NCBI RefSeq assembly: GCF_900105055.1
Contig: NZ_FNTA01000004.1
Coordinates: forward strand, 806,001-870,000
Length of the DNA: 64,000 nt
DNA from: Amycolatopsis lurida
GTDB lineage: Bacteria > Actinomycetota > Actinomycetes > Mycobacteriales > Pseudonocardiaceae
Direction: 5' to 3'
A program made the position numbers and the translations under genes. Positions 23,878 to 38,185 of this stretch are shown piece by piece. The notes under the pieces were generated by a model, which ran no database searches, was not told where the DNA came from, and saw nothing but the letters and a program-made list of their open reading frames with translations. The number at the start of each line of letters is the position of its first letter. Within the stretch, counting starts at the first letter, position 1.

Positions 23878-25320
23878 ATGGAGCGATTCGCTCGAGGTCC
23901 GGTCGGTCTGGTGGTCGCGATCCAGGTCCTGGTGCTGACCCTGTTGTCCGGCCGGTACGGCTTCCATCGGGATGAGCTGTACTTCCTCGCCGCGGGGAAA
24001 CGTCTCGACTGGGGTTATGTCGATCAGCCGCCGCTGACGCCCTTGCTCGCGAGGATCTCCACCGACGTCTTCGGCGCCACTCCCGCCGGTCTGCGCGTGG
24101 CCGCGACGTTGTGCGCCGCCGCGACGGTGATCCTGCTGGCACTGGTCGCCCGCGAGTTCGGCGGCGGCCGCGGCGCACAGGTCCTCACCGCCGTGATGAC
24201 CGCGCTGGCGGCGTTCGTCGTGGTCGACGGGCACATGCTGTCGACCGCCACCGTCGACATGTTGGTCTGGAGCGCGCTGGGCCTGGTGGTCCTGCGCCTG
24301 TTCCGCACCGGCGACGGACGGTGGTGGCTCGCGATCGGCGCCGTCGTCGGCATCGGGATGGAAGGCAAGTGGCTCGTCCTGCTGATGGTCGCCTCGATCG
24401 GCCTGGCGGTGCTCGCCGTCGGCCCGCGGACGGTGTTCCGCACCGGCTGGCTCCCCGCCGGGATCCTGCTCGCGCTCGTCTTGGCCGCGCCGGCCCTGAT
24501 CTGGCAGGCGGCGCACGACTTCCCTTTGCTGACCGTGGCGTCCGGCATCAGCGAGGATGACGGCGCGGAGAACCGGATCCTGTTCGTGCCGATGCAGTTG
24601 GTCTATCTCTCCCCGATGGCCGTACCGGTCTGGATCGCCGGCGGACTCAGGCTGTGGCGTGATCCTGAGCTGCGCTGGGCCCGCTCACTGGCACTGGCCT
24701 ATCCGGTGCTGTGCGTGATCTTGTTGATACTGGGCGGAAAACCGTACTACTCGGCGCCCTTCCTGTTGTTGCTCGCGGCCGCCGGCGCCGAACCCTGCCT
24801 GCGCTGGCTCGACCGCACTTGGCGCCGCGCTCTCGCTGTCTTCCTGGCTCTCGTCGGCGCGGCCATGTCACTCGTCGTCGGACTGCCCGTGCTGCCACCC
24901 ACCGCGCTGGCGCCGGTTCTGGCCGTGAACAAGGAACAAGGCGAGCAGGTGGGGTGGCCGGAGCTGGCCTCAACGGTCACCCGGGTTTGGGAACGGATCC
25001 CGGCGGAGCAGCGCGCGACCGCGGTGATCTTCACGCGGAACTATGGACAGGCAGGGGCTTTGGAACACTACGGGCTTCCCGCGGTGCACTCGGGCCATAT
25101 GTCCTATGCGGACTGGGGTCCTCCTCCTGCTGACGCTGTCGGCCCGGTGGTCGTCGTGGGCCCGTACCTTCCGACGTGGTTCACCGGATGCCACGAGGCG
25201 GCCGTGCACGACCATGGTCTCGGAGTGGAGAACGAGGAGCAGGGAGTGCGGATTTCTTTGTGTGCGGGGACTTCCCGGCCTTGGTCTTCACTGTGGGGCG
25301 AGTTGCGGCACTACTACTGA
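23878..25320 (+). CDS. Glycosyltransferase family 39-like membrane protein
   Basis: A 480-residue polytopic protein with about ten membrane segments and the GT-C signature in the first loop (YGFHRDELYFLAAGKRLDWGYVDQPPLTPLLAR), where the Asp-Glu pair is the catalytic motif of PMT/ArnT-like enzymes. They move sugars from polyprenyl phosphate donors to proteins or lipids outside the membrane. The soluble C-terminal part (about 350-480) is extracytoplasmic. It begins 25 bp after the cyclase stop with GGGGAGG 5 nt before the ATG and may be co-transcribed with it. Confidence 0.85.
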   Translation: MERFARGPVGLVVAIQVLVLTLLSGRYGFHRDELYFLAAGKRLDWGYVDQPPLTPLLARISTDVFGATPAGLRVAATLCAAATVILLALVAREFGGGRGAQVLTAVMTALAAFVVVDGHMLSTATVDMLVWSALGLVVLRLFRTGDGRWWLAIGAVVGIGMEGKWLVLLMVASIGLAVLAVGPRTVFRTGWLPAGILLALVLAAPALIWQAAHDFPLLTVASGISEDDGAENRILFVPMQLVYLSPMAVPVWIAGGLRLWRDPELRWARSLALAYPVLCVILLILGGKPYYSAPFLLLLAAAGAEPCLRWLDRTWRRALAVFLALVGAAMSLVVGLPVLPPTALAPVLAVNKEQGEQVGWPELASTVTRVWERIPAEQRATAVIFTRNYGQAGALEHYGLPAVHSGHMSYADWGPPPADAVGPVVVVGPYLPTWFTGCHEAAVHDHGLGVENEEQGVRISLCAGTSRPWSSLWGELRHYY

Positions 25321-25454
25321 TCGGGCTGTCGCCCTTTGGCGGCGGGCGGGGTTCACTACGAGAAGCCCTCCGGCGCGTTGGGAGATCAACGTTGCCATGC
25401 AACGGAAACTGTCGCCGGTCCGGAATTGTCGGTGGTCGGTTGTAGCTTCTGTGT

Positions 25455-26690
25455 GTGGACACACGCAACGCCACTGTGGCGCTACTCAAGGAAATCACCT
25501 CGCTTGCTGCTTTGCAGGAGGTCAATGCTTCGCTGGATTCGTTGGAGGACAACGATGCCGTCGACGCTGCCGTGGCCGCGTCGGAGGGGATCGCGCGGTT
25601 GGAGGCGGTCCGGTTCCGCGCTTTGGCGCAGCTGAACCGCCACCGTGGCGGCGCTTCTAGTGTGGTGCAGGAGGTCGCGTTCGCTTTGTCTGTTGTGGAC
25701 GGTCACGCGGCGGGTCTGGTGTCGACGGCAGTGGCGTTGACCACCCGCCTGCCCCGCACGCTGGGGTTGCTGGATCGCGGGGAGGTGGGTGGCTACGGGG
25801 CGATGAAGGTCGCCACCGCGACAGCGTGGCTGTCGGACGAGGACGCCCGCGCGGTGGACGCGGTGTTGGAGGATCGCCTGCCAGGCCGGAACTGCGACCA
25901 GATCCGGAAAGCGGCCAATCACGCGGCGGTGATGGCCGACCGTGAGGGTGCCGCCCGGCGCGCGGAGCGGCACCGTGCCGGGCGCCGGTTGTCGATCCGC
26001 CACGGCGAGACCGGAGTAGCCTCGATCGAGGTCGAAGACGGCCCCGTGGAGAAAGTGGCCGCCGCCTACACGCGCATCGACCGTGAGGCACGCGCCCTCA
26101 AAACCGGGGACGAGCCCCGCACCCTGGATCAGCTGCGCGCCGACATCGCCCTCGACCTGATGTTGGGCGGCCAAGGCGGCAAGGCCGAGCGGTCCGAAGT
26201 GTTCCTCTACATGGATTTGAACACCTACCTCGGCCTGAACGAGGATCCGGCAGAGTTGGCCGGGCATGGGCATATTCCGGCGCCGCTGGCCCGGCACATC
26301 GCCTCCGGCCCAGACACGGTGTTGCGCCGGATCATCACCGACCCCTTGTCCGGACAAGTCCTCGACCTCGGCCGCGACCGCTACCGGCCCACCGCCGGAC
26401 TGGACGAGTTCGTACGGGTACGAGACCGCGAATGCCGAAGACCCGGCTGCCACCGCATCGCCCAAGCCTGCGACCTCGACCACTCACTGCCCTGGCAGCA
26501 CGGCGGCCACACGAGTGCCACCGAACTGATCGACCTCTGCCGCCGCGACCACCGACTGAAAGACGAACCCGGCTGGATCTACCGGCTGGCTGCCGACGGC
26601 ACCCTCACCATCACCACACCTGCAGGGCGGAGCTACGACAGCACGCCACCGCCACTGCACGAACCCCGCACCCAAGAGCCACCATTCTGA
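25455..26690 (+). CDS. DUF222/HNH endonuclease (13E12 repeat family)
   Basis: The 411-residue protein has an N-terminal DUF222 region (about residues 20-300) and a C-terminal HNH nuclease domain (about 315-375) with zinc Cys residues in CRRPGCH and the catalytic DLDHSLPWQHGG followed by DLCRRDHRLKD. This is the 13E12 repeat family, which occurs in many copies in actinobacterial genomes and is thought to be mobile or selfish; its real job is not settled. GTG 25455 has no Shine-Dalgarno. The gene is followed at once by a 1.1-kb repeat-rich noncoding stretch, starting with a mini-hairpin 8 bp after its stop. Confidence 0.88.
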   Translation: MDTRNATVALLKEITSLAALQEVNASLDSLEDNDAVDAAVAASEGIARLEAVRFRALAQLNRHRGGASSVVQEVAFALSVVDGHAAGLVSTAVALTTRLPRTLGLLDRGEVGGYGAMKVATATAWLSDEDARAVDAVLEDRLPGRNCDQIRKAANHAAVMADREGAARRAERHRAGRRLSIRHGETGVASIEVEDGPVEKVAAAYTRIDREARALKTGDEPRTLDQLRADIALDLMLGGQGGKAERSEVFLYMDLNTYLGLNEDPAELAGHGHIPAPLARHIASGPDTVLRRIITDPLSGQVLDLGRDRYRPTAGLDEFVRVRDRECRRPGCHRIAQACDLDHSLPWQHGGHTSATELIDLCRRDHRLKDEPGWIYRLAADGTLTITTPAGRSYDSTPPPLHEPRTQEPPF

Positions 26691-27812
26691 ACCGGTCACC
26701 GAAAAACGGCCACGCTGCCAGCCGTAGGGCGTCGCACCACGTAGTCCATTACCGAAATACGACCATGGTTGAGCGCGCGGACAGGGCTCCGCACGGATCG
26801 GTGCCACGGCGACTGTCGGACTCACCCCCTCAGCTGGAGAGGCGCTGTGACCGCTCGTCGCCGGAATTCGGCTACGGGACCGCCGCGTAGCCCTACGCAA
26901 TGACATCTCGCACTTCGTGGCTACGCCCGCCGATGCCGCGGACCACAACTCGATCGACCGCGCAACGCACCTCACCACCACCCGACGACGCCTGCCCCAT
27001 GCCGCCACCCCAACCGAGCGCCGACACCCCAGCCTGTCGCCGAAAAACGGCCACAGCTCGATCGACCCACGCAATGCCCCTCACCACCACCCGACGACGC
27101 ACGGCCCCATGCCGCCACCCCAACCGAGCACCACCGGTCCCAGCCGTCACCGAAAAAACAGCCACACCACCTACGCCGCGACGCAGCACTCCAAAAAACG
27201 CCACCCTCCTGACCACATCGCCGAAAAACGGCCACAACTCGATCGATCACCCAACGCCCCTCACCACCACCCGGCGACGCACTGCCCCATGCCGCCACCC
27301 CAACCGAGCGCCGACACCCCAGCCTGTCGCCGAAAAACGGCCACGGCGTCATCGAGAGCCGCCATCGCAACTCGAAATCACCCGGCGACGAGCCGTCCCG
27401 CACGTGCTCCCGATTCACCATCGCCAGAAACCGACCAGAACCTGCAGACCGACTCTCCACACCCCGGCAGCCGAGCGCCCACCCCGGCCGTCGCCGAAAA
27501 ACGGCCACCCCGTCACCCCGGCCGGAAACAAGCCCGGCCACCTCGATGAAACCCGCGTGAACACCGGATGACACCTCGCGAACCCGGCTACCAAGCCGAA
27601 CCCTCAGTTGTCCACTTCGTCACGTCATCAGGCCCCTGCACTAGGTGTTCCAGGACACTTTTTGGCGGGTTCCTACAACACCCGGCCCTCGGCATGCGCC
27701 ACCGACGACATTCTCGTACCGGCCGGTAAGAGGCAGGCTGTTAGACAGGTACAGAAGACTGTCCCGCGCGTGATCCGGCGGGACGGTGTCGCGCATTTGG
27801 GAGGCTCAGTCG
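26691..27812. other. 1.1-kb noncoding, repeat-rich stretch
   Basis: No gene is supported here; the open frames in several phases reflect CA-rich repetitive DNA. The segment contains six copies of a short hairpin element of the form (A/G)CCG-A5-CGGCCAC at 26698, 27039, 27149 (imperfect), 27220, 27329 and 27493, and three longer repeat units at 26949-27344. The last 250 bp before the carboxylase gene are repeat-free and must hold its promoter. Confidence 0.7.
26949..27344. repeat. Three ~108-bp direct repeats each ending in a mini-hairpin
   Basis: Copies run at 26949-27056, 27057-27165 and 27238-27344. Each starts CTCGATCGA, contains CCTCACCACCACCCG and CCCCATGCCGCCACCCCAAC, and ends in or near GCCGAAAAACGGCCAC. 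The first two copies are in tandem; a 72-bp insert with degenerate CCAAAAAACGCCAC separates the second and third. Confidence 0.8.
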
Positions 27813-33302
<5,490 letters not shown>

Positions 33303-33325
33303 TACTCAGAAGCAGTAGCACTCAA

Positions 33326-33382
33326 GTGAGATGAAGGGGCCTTTCCTGGCAAATTTCGCTAGGAAAGGTCCCTTCATCTCAC
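33326..33382. terminator. 22-bp inverted repeat after the carboxylase gene
   Basis: Arms at 33326-33347 and 33361-33382 pair at 21 of 22 positions (the remaining pair is G-U in RNA on one strand) with a 13-nt loop. The arm reads GTGAGATGAAGG followed by GGCCTTTCCT-like sequence. It lies 23 bp after the carboxylase stop and overlaps the last 4 bp of the convergent BFN gene, fitting a two-way terminator. Confidence 0.75.
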
Positions 33383-33924
33383 GGGCGCGAAGGCGGGTCG
33401 GGCGGCAGGTCGCCGAAGTCCTCCGGCGCGATCTTGTCCAGTGCCGCCCGGAACTCCTCGACCTCCCGTTCCTGCGCGACCGGGTCCGGCGGTACCGACG
33501 GCAGTTCCGCGTCGGGCCCGGAGCCCATGATCTCGACCCGCACCGAAGCGACCTCCAGCACCGCGTCGGCCACCTCGATCCCGACCCCGGCGCGCAACCC
33601 GATCGCGACCGCGTCGCTCGGCCGCGCCGAGACGCGGATACCGGAGTCGAGCACCAGGTCGGCGAAGAAGATGCCGTCCCGCAGCGCGGTGACCTGGACC
33701 CCGGTGACCCGGTGCCCGAACGACTCGACCACCTGGCCGATCAGTTCGATCGTGCCCGGCCTCGGCAGCCGGATCTGCTCCTGCGCGAGCGCCACCGCGC
33801 TCGCCTCGGGGCCGCCGATCGTGATCGCCAGCCAGCGGCGTTCGCCCTCCCGCTCCCGCAGCAACATCACCGGTGCCGCTTCCGGAGCCAAGACTGCCAT
33901 CCCTTCGACATCCATGGGGATCAT
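33379..33924 (-). CDS. Bifunctional nuclease (BFN/DUF151) family protein
   Basis: The 181-residue protein fits the BFN family: VLAPEAAPVMLLREREGERRWLAITIGGPEASAVALA..., then GHRVTGVQVTALRDGIFFADLVLDSG and SARPSDAVAIGLRAGVGIEVADAVLE. These proteins are linked to stress and redox responses in actinobacteria; nuclease activity has been claimed for plant members only. The start is ATG 33924. It is followed by no gene in its direction and lies just after ctaD on the same strand (23 bp apart), so they may be transcribed together. Confidence 0.88.
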   Translation of the reverse strand: MIPMDVEGMAVLAPEAAPVMLLREREGERRWLAITIGGPEASAVALAQEQIRLPRPGTIELIGQVVESFGHRVTGVQVTALRDGIFFADLVLDSGIRVSARPSDAVAIGLRAGVGIEVADAVLEVASVRVEIMGSGPDAELPSVPPDPVAQEREVEEFRAALDKIAPEDFGDLPPDPPSRP

Positions 33925-33947
33925 GCGCGGTACCTCATTCCCTCGCC

Positions 33948-35702
33948 TCAGGCGGTGTCGTCCTTCAGTGCCTTGTCCACCACCACTTCCGAAGGGGTGG
34001 CCTGGTCACGGCGCTGGAACGGGGTCGTATGCCCCTCGGCGCGCAACCTGGGGATCATGTGGGGGTAGTGGAGTTCGAACGCCGGGCGTTCGGACCGGAT
34101 TCTCGGGAGATCGAAGAAGTTGTGCCGGGGCGGCGGACAGGTCGTCGCCCATTCCAGCGAATTCCCGTGGCCCCACGGATCGTCCACTTCGACGATCTCG
34201 CCGAATCGGTAGCTGCGGACGACGTTCCACAGGAACGGCAGTACCGAAGCGCCGAGCAGGAAGGCGCCGATCGTGGAAATGGTGTGCAGCACCGTGAAAC
34301 CGTCGGTGCTCAGGTAGTCGGCGTAGCGGCGCGGCATTCCTTCGTTGCCGAGCCAGTGCTGGACGAGGAACGTCGTGTGGAAGCCGATGAAGGTGGTCCA
34401 GAAATGGAGTTTCGCGAGTCGCTCGTCGAGCATCCGCCCGGTCATCTTGGGGAACCAGAAGTAGATCCCGGCGAACGTGGCGAACACGATGGTGCCGAAC
34501 AGCACGTAGTGGAAGTGCGCCACCACGAAATAGGTGTCGTGGATGTGGAAGTCCAGCGGTGGCGCGGCCAGGATGATGCCGGTCAGCCCGCCGAGCAGGA
34601 ACGTCACCATGAACCCGATCGACCACAGCATCGGTGATTCGAAGGTGAGCTGCCCCTTCCACATGGTGCCGATCCAGTTGAAGAACTTGATCCCGGTCGG
34701 CACCGCGATGAGGAAGGTCATGATGGAGAAGAACGGCAACAGCACCGCGCCGGTGGCGAACATGTGGTGCGCCCACACGGCGAAGGACAGGGCGGTGATC
34801 GCGATCGTCGCGAACACCATGAGCTTGTAGCCGAAGAGCGGTTTCCGGCTGAACACCGGGACGATCTCGGTGATGATGCCGAAGTACGGCAACGCGACGA
34901 TGTACACCTCGGGATGGCCGAAGAACCAGAACAGGTGCTGGAACAGGATCGCCCCGCCGTTGGCCGGATCGAAGACGTGCGCGCCGAGCCGCCGGTCGGC
35001 CATCAGCCCGAACAGGGCCGCGGTGAGGATCGGGAAGACCGCCAGGATGAGGATCGTGGTGAACAGGATGTTCCAGGTGAACAGCGGCAACCGCCACATG
35101 GTCATCCCGGGTGCGCGCAGGCAGAGGATCGTGGTGACCATGTTGACCGCGCCCAGGATCGTCCCGAGCCCGGAGACGATCAGGCCCATGATCACCAGGT
35201 CCGCGCCGACGCCCGGGGTGTGCGCGGCGTTGGACAGCGGCGTGTACATCGTCCAGCCGAAGTCGGGCGCCCCGCTCGGCGTGAGGAACGCGCTGAGCGT
35301 CATCAGCCCGCCGAAGAGATACAGCCAGTAGGAGAACGCGTTCAGCCTCGGGAAGGCGACGTCCGGCGACCCGATCTGCAGCGGCAGGATGTAGTTGGCG
35401 AACGCGAAGAGGTTCGGTGTCGCGTACAGCAGCAGCATGATCAGGCCGTGCATGGTGAACAGCTGGTTGTACTGCTCCTGCGAAAGGAACTGCATCCCCG
35501 GCCTGCCCAGTTCGCCGCGCATCAGCAGCGCCATGAACCCGCCGATGAGAAAGAACCCGAACGAGGTGCTCAGGTAGAGCACGCCGATCGTCTTGTGGTC
35601 GGTGGTGCGAACGATGTTGAGGAACACGCTGCCCTTGGGCGCCCGGCGCCGACCGCCGAAACGGACGGCCTCCGGTCGGGGCGATGTCTTCACGGCGGCC
35701 AT
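33948..35702 (-). CDS. ctaD: Cytochrome c oxidase subunit I
   Basis: A 584-residue protein with twelve expected membrane segments and all metal ligands of aa3-type subunit I: the haem a His in [12 protein letters not shown], the CuB site with the His-Tyr cross-link in [12 protein letters not shown] and the His pair AHHMFATG, and the haem ligands in [15 protein letters not shown]. It reduces oxygen at the plasma membrane. ATG 35702 has GGGAG 5 nt upstream. Subunits II-IV are not in the window, which is normal for actinobacteria, where ctaD is often solitary. Confidence 0.96.
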   Translation of the reverse strand: MAAVKTSPRPEAVRFGGRRRAPKGSVFLNIVRTTDHKTIGVLYLSTSFGFFLIGGFMALLMRGELGRPGMQFLSQEQYNQLFTMHGLIMLLLYATPNLFAFANYILPLQIGSPDVAFPRLNAFSYWLYLFGGLMTLSAFLTPSGAPDFGWTMYTPLSNAAHTPGVGADLVIMGLIVSGLGTILGAVNMVTTILCLRAPGMTMWRLPLFTWNILFTTILILAVFPILTAALFGLMADRRLGAHVFDPANGGAILFQHLFWFFGHPEVYIVALPYFGIITEIVPVFSRKPLFGYKLMVFATIAITALSFAVWAHHMFATGAVLLPFFSIMTFLIAVPTGIKFFNWIGTMWKGQLTFESPMLWSIGFMVTFLLGGLTGIILAAPPLDFHIHDTYFVVAHFHYVLFGTIVFATFAGIYFWFPKMTGRMLDERLAKLHFWTTFIGFHTTFLVQHWLGNEGMPRRYADYLSTDGFTVLHTISTIGAFLLGASVLPFLWNVVRSYRFGEIVEVDDPWGHGNSLEWATTCPPPRHNFFDLPRIRSERPAFELHYPHMIPRLRAEGHTTPFQRRDQATPSEVVVDKALKDDTA

Positions 35703-35760
35703 GACGACTCCCAGCACGAGGACGCACCTTCAGAAGGCTGGTACCCCTCCAGGAGAGCCC

Positions 35761-36867
35761 CTACACGTGGGATTTTTCAAGAGGCTGAAGGGCTTGTCCC
35801 GGCAGGAGCCCGAACACCGGATCGGCCCCGTCGGCCCACAAGGCCGTGGCGACTCGCAGTAGTCGCGGAAGACCCGGCCGCTGTGCCGGATGCGCGGCGA
35901 CGACGAGGTGCTCACGGTCGTGCAGGGTGTTCCCGATCAGCGAGCCGAGCTGTCCGGCACCCATCTGCACGAACGCGCGGAACCCGGCCGCGTACATGTT
36001 CTCGACGAGGCCGCGGAACCGCACCGGCTCCAGCAGATGCCGCACGAACAGGTCACGCACGTCCCCGGCCGCCGCCGGGTAGGGCCTGCCCGTCGTGGCC
36101 GACCAGAGCGGGAGTTTCGCCGGACGCGGGGGATGACGCTCGGCGGCCTCGCGGATCGGGCCGAGATACGGGGCGAGCATCGGGGTGTGGAACCCGGGCC
36201 TGGCCGGCAGGACTTGAGAGATCACCCCTTCGGCGCGGAATCGGCGCACGAAGCCGTCGACGGCTTCCGCAGGCCCGCAGATCATCGAATGGTGGGGCGC
36301 GTTGTCTTGGGAGAGAATCACTTCTGACTGTCCTTTGAGGACTTCGTCGACCATGGGCGCCGACGTGCCGATCACCGCGAAGGCCAGTCCTGGCACCTTG
36401 AGCGCGTCAGGATCGAAACCCGCCCGGAACGTGCTCACCTCAGCGTCGGCGTGGATCCCGGCGATGGCCATGGCGGTCCACTCCCCCAGACCGTGCCCGG
36501 CGAGCGCGTCCGGGGTCACGCGCAGACGGCGCAAGGCCGTGTCGAGCAGCCTGCCAAGCCGGACGTCGCCGGCAGGCGTCTCGCCTTCGTTCTCCGGCCC
36601 GGGGAAGACGAAGGCGAGTTTGCCTCCGCCCGCGCCGAGCAGCGGTTCCGGAACGAACCAGAGGTCGTTGCGGCCGCGCCACGGTCTGCCCTTCGCGACC
36701 ACTTTCCTGGCCAGGTTCAGTCGTTTGGGCGTCGGGTCGACGAGGCTGAGCCGGATCCGGCCGCGGCCGATGCCGCCGGCGCGTGGAAGGTCGTCGCGGT
36801 CGAGCAGGCACCCCATCTCGGCGACGGTCGGCGCGAACAGGCGGAGGACGCTGACGCCCTTTCCCAC
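35761..36867 (-). CDS. Degenerate polyketide-type acyltransferase domain protein
   Basis: The 368-residue protein has the layout of a PKS/FabD acyltransferase (FVFPGPENEGE, GHxxGE, QDNAPHHSMICGP, RPGFHTPML, GAGQLGSL) but the nucleophilic Ser of GHSxGE is replaced by Gly126 (AGHGLGEW), and only 34 residues separate the FPG and GH motifs where about 80-90 are usual. The His in RPGFHTPM is kept. The start is GTG 36867 with GGAGG 7 nt upstream. It therefore looks like an inactive remnant or a protein with a non-transferase job. A good sigma-70-type promoter lies upstream (36912-36940), so it is probably expressed. Confidence 0.75.
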   Translation of the reverse strand: MGKGVSVLRLFAPTVAEMGCLLDRDDLPRAGGIGRGRIRLSLVDPTPKRLNLARKVVAKGRPWRGRNDLWFVPEPLLGAGGGKLAFVFPGPENEGETPAGDVRLGRLLDTALRRLRVTPDALAGHGLGEWTAMAIAGIHADAEVSTFRAGFDPDALKVPGLAFAVIGTSAPMVDEVLKGQSEVILSQDNAPHHSMICGPAEAVDGFVRRFRAEGVISQVLPARPGFHTPMLAPYLGPIREAAERHPPRPAKLPLWSATTGRPYPAAAGDVRDLFVRHLLEPVRFRGLVENMYAAGFRAFVQMGAGQLGSLIGNTLHDREHLVVAAHPAQRPGLPRLLRVATALWADGADPVFGLLPGQALQPLEKSHV

Positions 36868-37208
36868 GGGAAGCCTCCGAAACACGGAAGAGTGAATTGA
36901 TGACCGAGCGTACTTAAACGCAGTCGCGGCGGCACGTCAATACTTGAAAGTACAGTTTCCGGACACAGGAACCGAATGGCGGAACGCCGACCCGCGAACC
37001 GCGAAGATCGACGCGTTCCCGCTGTGAGCAAGTACCGAAGGTCCCATGTTTTTCCCGCGACAGCAGGGAAGAGCAATTCGAACCGCTTCCATCGGACCAC
37101 CGGGAATGGTGGTCCGTACCTATTTCCGGAAATCGACGACGATTCGCCCTATCGTCGGTAGCACGCCGATGACGGGTTCGGTATCACGCGAAGAGAACAT
37201 GAAAGCTC
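36868..37208. other. Upstream region of the acyltransferase-like gene
   Basis: No gene is supported between the AT-like gene and lysR. The first part holds the promoter at 36912-36940 and a 12-bp inverted repeat TACTTGAAAGTA (36941-36952) immediately upstream of it, a plausible regulator site. The rest (36960-37208) has lower GC than the surroundings and no feature I can name. Confidence 0.5.
36912..36940 (-). promoter_or_regulatory. Candidate promoter of the AT-like gene
   Basis: Minus strand: -35 TTGACG (36935-36940), 17-bp spacer, -10 TTAAGT (36912-36917), followed about 45 nt later by the GTG start. A TACTTGAAAGTA dyad (36941-36952) abuts the -35 on its upstream side and could bind an activator. 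Confidence 0.5.
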
Positions 37209-38114
37209 TCATCGGGATTTCGCATTCCGGACCGCGATGCTCAGCAGTTCCGCGGCCGGACCGGCGAGCCGCCGCCCGGCGGGCCACACCGCGCGCAGTT
37301 CCCGGCCGAAGTCGACGCCGTCCACCGGGACCGGGACGAGCCTGCCTTCGGCGACGTCCCGGACGATGGCGAGTTCACTGATCACCGCCGGCCCGGCGCC
37401 CGCGATCACGGCGTTCCCGACCGCGGAGGCGGACCCCAGTTCCAGCAACGGTTTCGCCGGACCGACACCGGCCTTGCGCAACGCGGTGTCCACGGTCTCC
37501 CTTGTCCCGGAACCCGGTTCGCGGACCACGAGCGGCGTGATCGCCAGTTCGGCCGCGGTCACGGGCCGGCGCTTGCGTGCCCACGGATGATTCGCGGGCA
37601 CGACGAGGACCAGGTGATCGGTGGCCACCCGCCGGGACGAAAGGCCGGGCAACGAACCGGGCGACTCGACGAACCCGAGGTCGACCTTGCCCTCCCGCGC
37701 CAGTTCGGCGGCCTGGTCGGAGTTGGTGACCTCCAGCCCGAGGTACAACCCGGGGTCGCCGCGTTTGAGCTCGCCGATCCAGCCCGGCACCAGATACTCG
37801 GCCAGTGTCATGCTCGCGGCGACCCGCAGGTGTGCCTCGTGCTGGGTGCGCAGCGCTTCGGCGCCGTCGAGGAGGCCATCGAGTTCGGACAGCACGCGGT
37901 GCGCCCAGCCCGCGATGACCCGGCCGTCGGGGGTGAGCGCGGAGCCGCGTCGCGTGCGGTCGACCAGCACCAACCCCAGCCTTCGCTCGACCGTGGACAG
38001 TCGTTTGCTCGCCGACGGCTGCGCGATCCCGAGACTGGCCGCGGCCTGCCCGATACTGCCGAGCTCGTCCACGAGCACCAGCAGGCGCAGGGAGTCCAGA
38101 TCGGGTGTGGTCAT
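37209..38114 (-). CDS. LysR family transcriptional regulator
   Basis: A 301-residue LTTR with N-terminal winged HTH (residues 5-62: SLRLLVLVDELGSIGQAAASLGIAQPSASKRLSTVERRLG) and a type 2 periplasmic-binding-like effector domain (about 92-300). It is divergent from the YeiH transporter gene, with 71 bp between the starts, the classic LTTR arrangement; the resemblance to CysB/YeiE-type pairs suggests control of sulphur-compound export. A TACACT hexamer ends 6 nt before the ATG, so the mRNA is probably leaderless. Confidence 0.92.
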   Translation of the reverse strand: MTTPDLDSLRLLVLVDELGSIGQAAASLGIAQPSASKRLSTVERRLGLVLVDRTRRGSALTPDGRVIAGWAHRVLSELDGLLDGAEALRTQHEAHLRVAASMTLAEYLVPGWIGELKRGDPGLYLGLEVTNSDQAAELAREGKVDLGFVESPGSLPGLSSRRVATDHLVLVVPANHPWARKRRPVTAAELAITPLVVREPGSGTRETVDTALRKAGVGPAKPLLELGSASAVGNAVIAGAGPAVISELAIVRDVAEGRLVPVPVDGVDFGRELRAVWPAGRRLAGPAAELLSIAVRNAKSR

Positions 38115-38129
38115 AGCCCAAGTGTATGA
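38111..38129. promoter_or_regulatory. Candidate LysR operator in the lysR-yeiH gap
   Basis: TCATA (38111-38115) and TATGA (38125-38129) form a perfect 5-bp dyad around 9 bp, close to the T-N11-A form of LTTR sites. It overlaps the lysR start codon and its -10, as expected for autorepression. Confidence 0.45.
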
Positions 38130-38185
38130 CCTACCCCCGCTATTCCCGGCTACCGAGGTCGCCCCGTCCGGGCGAGGCTCGAACC

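Noticed and set aside
26900..27571. Coding frames of 200-220 codons in the repeat region
   Set aside because: Several frames on both strands are open at once, products are His/Pro/Thr-rich repeats and no start signal is convincing.
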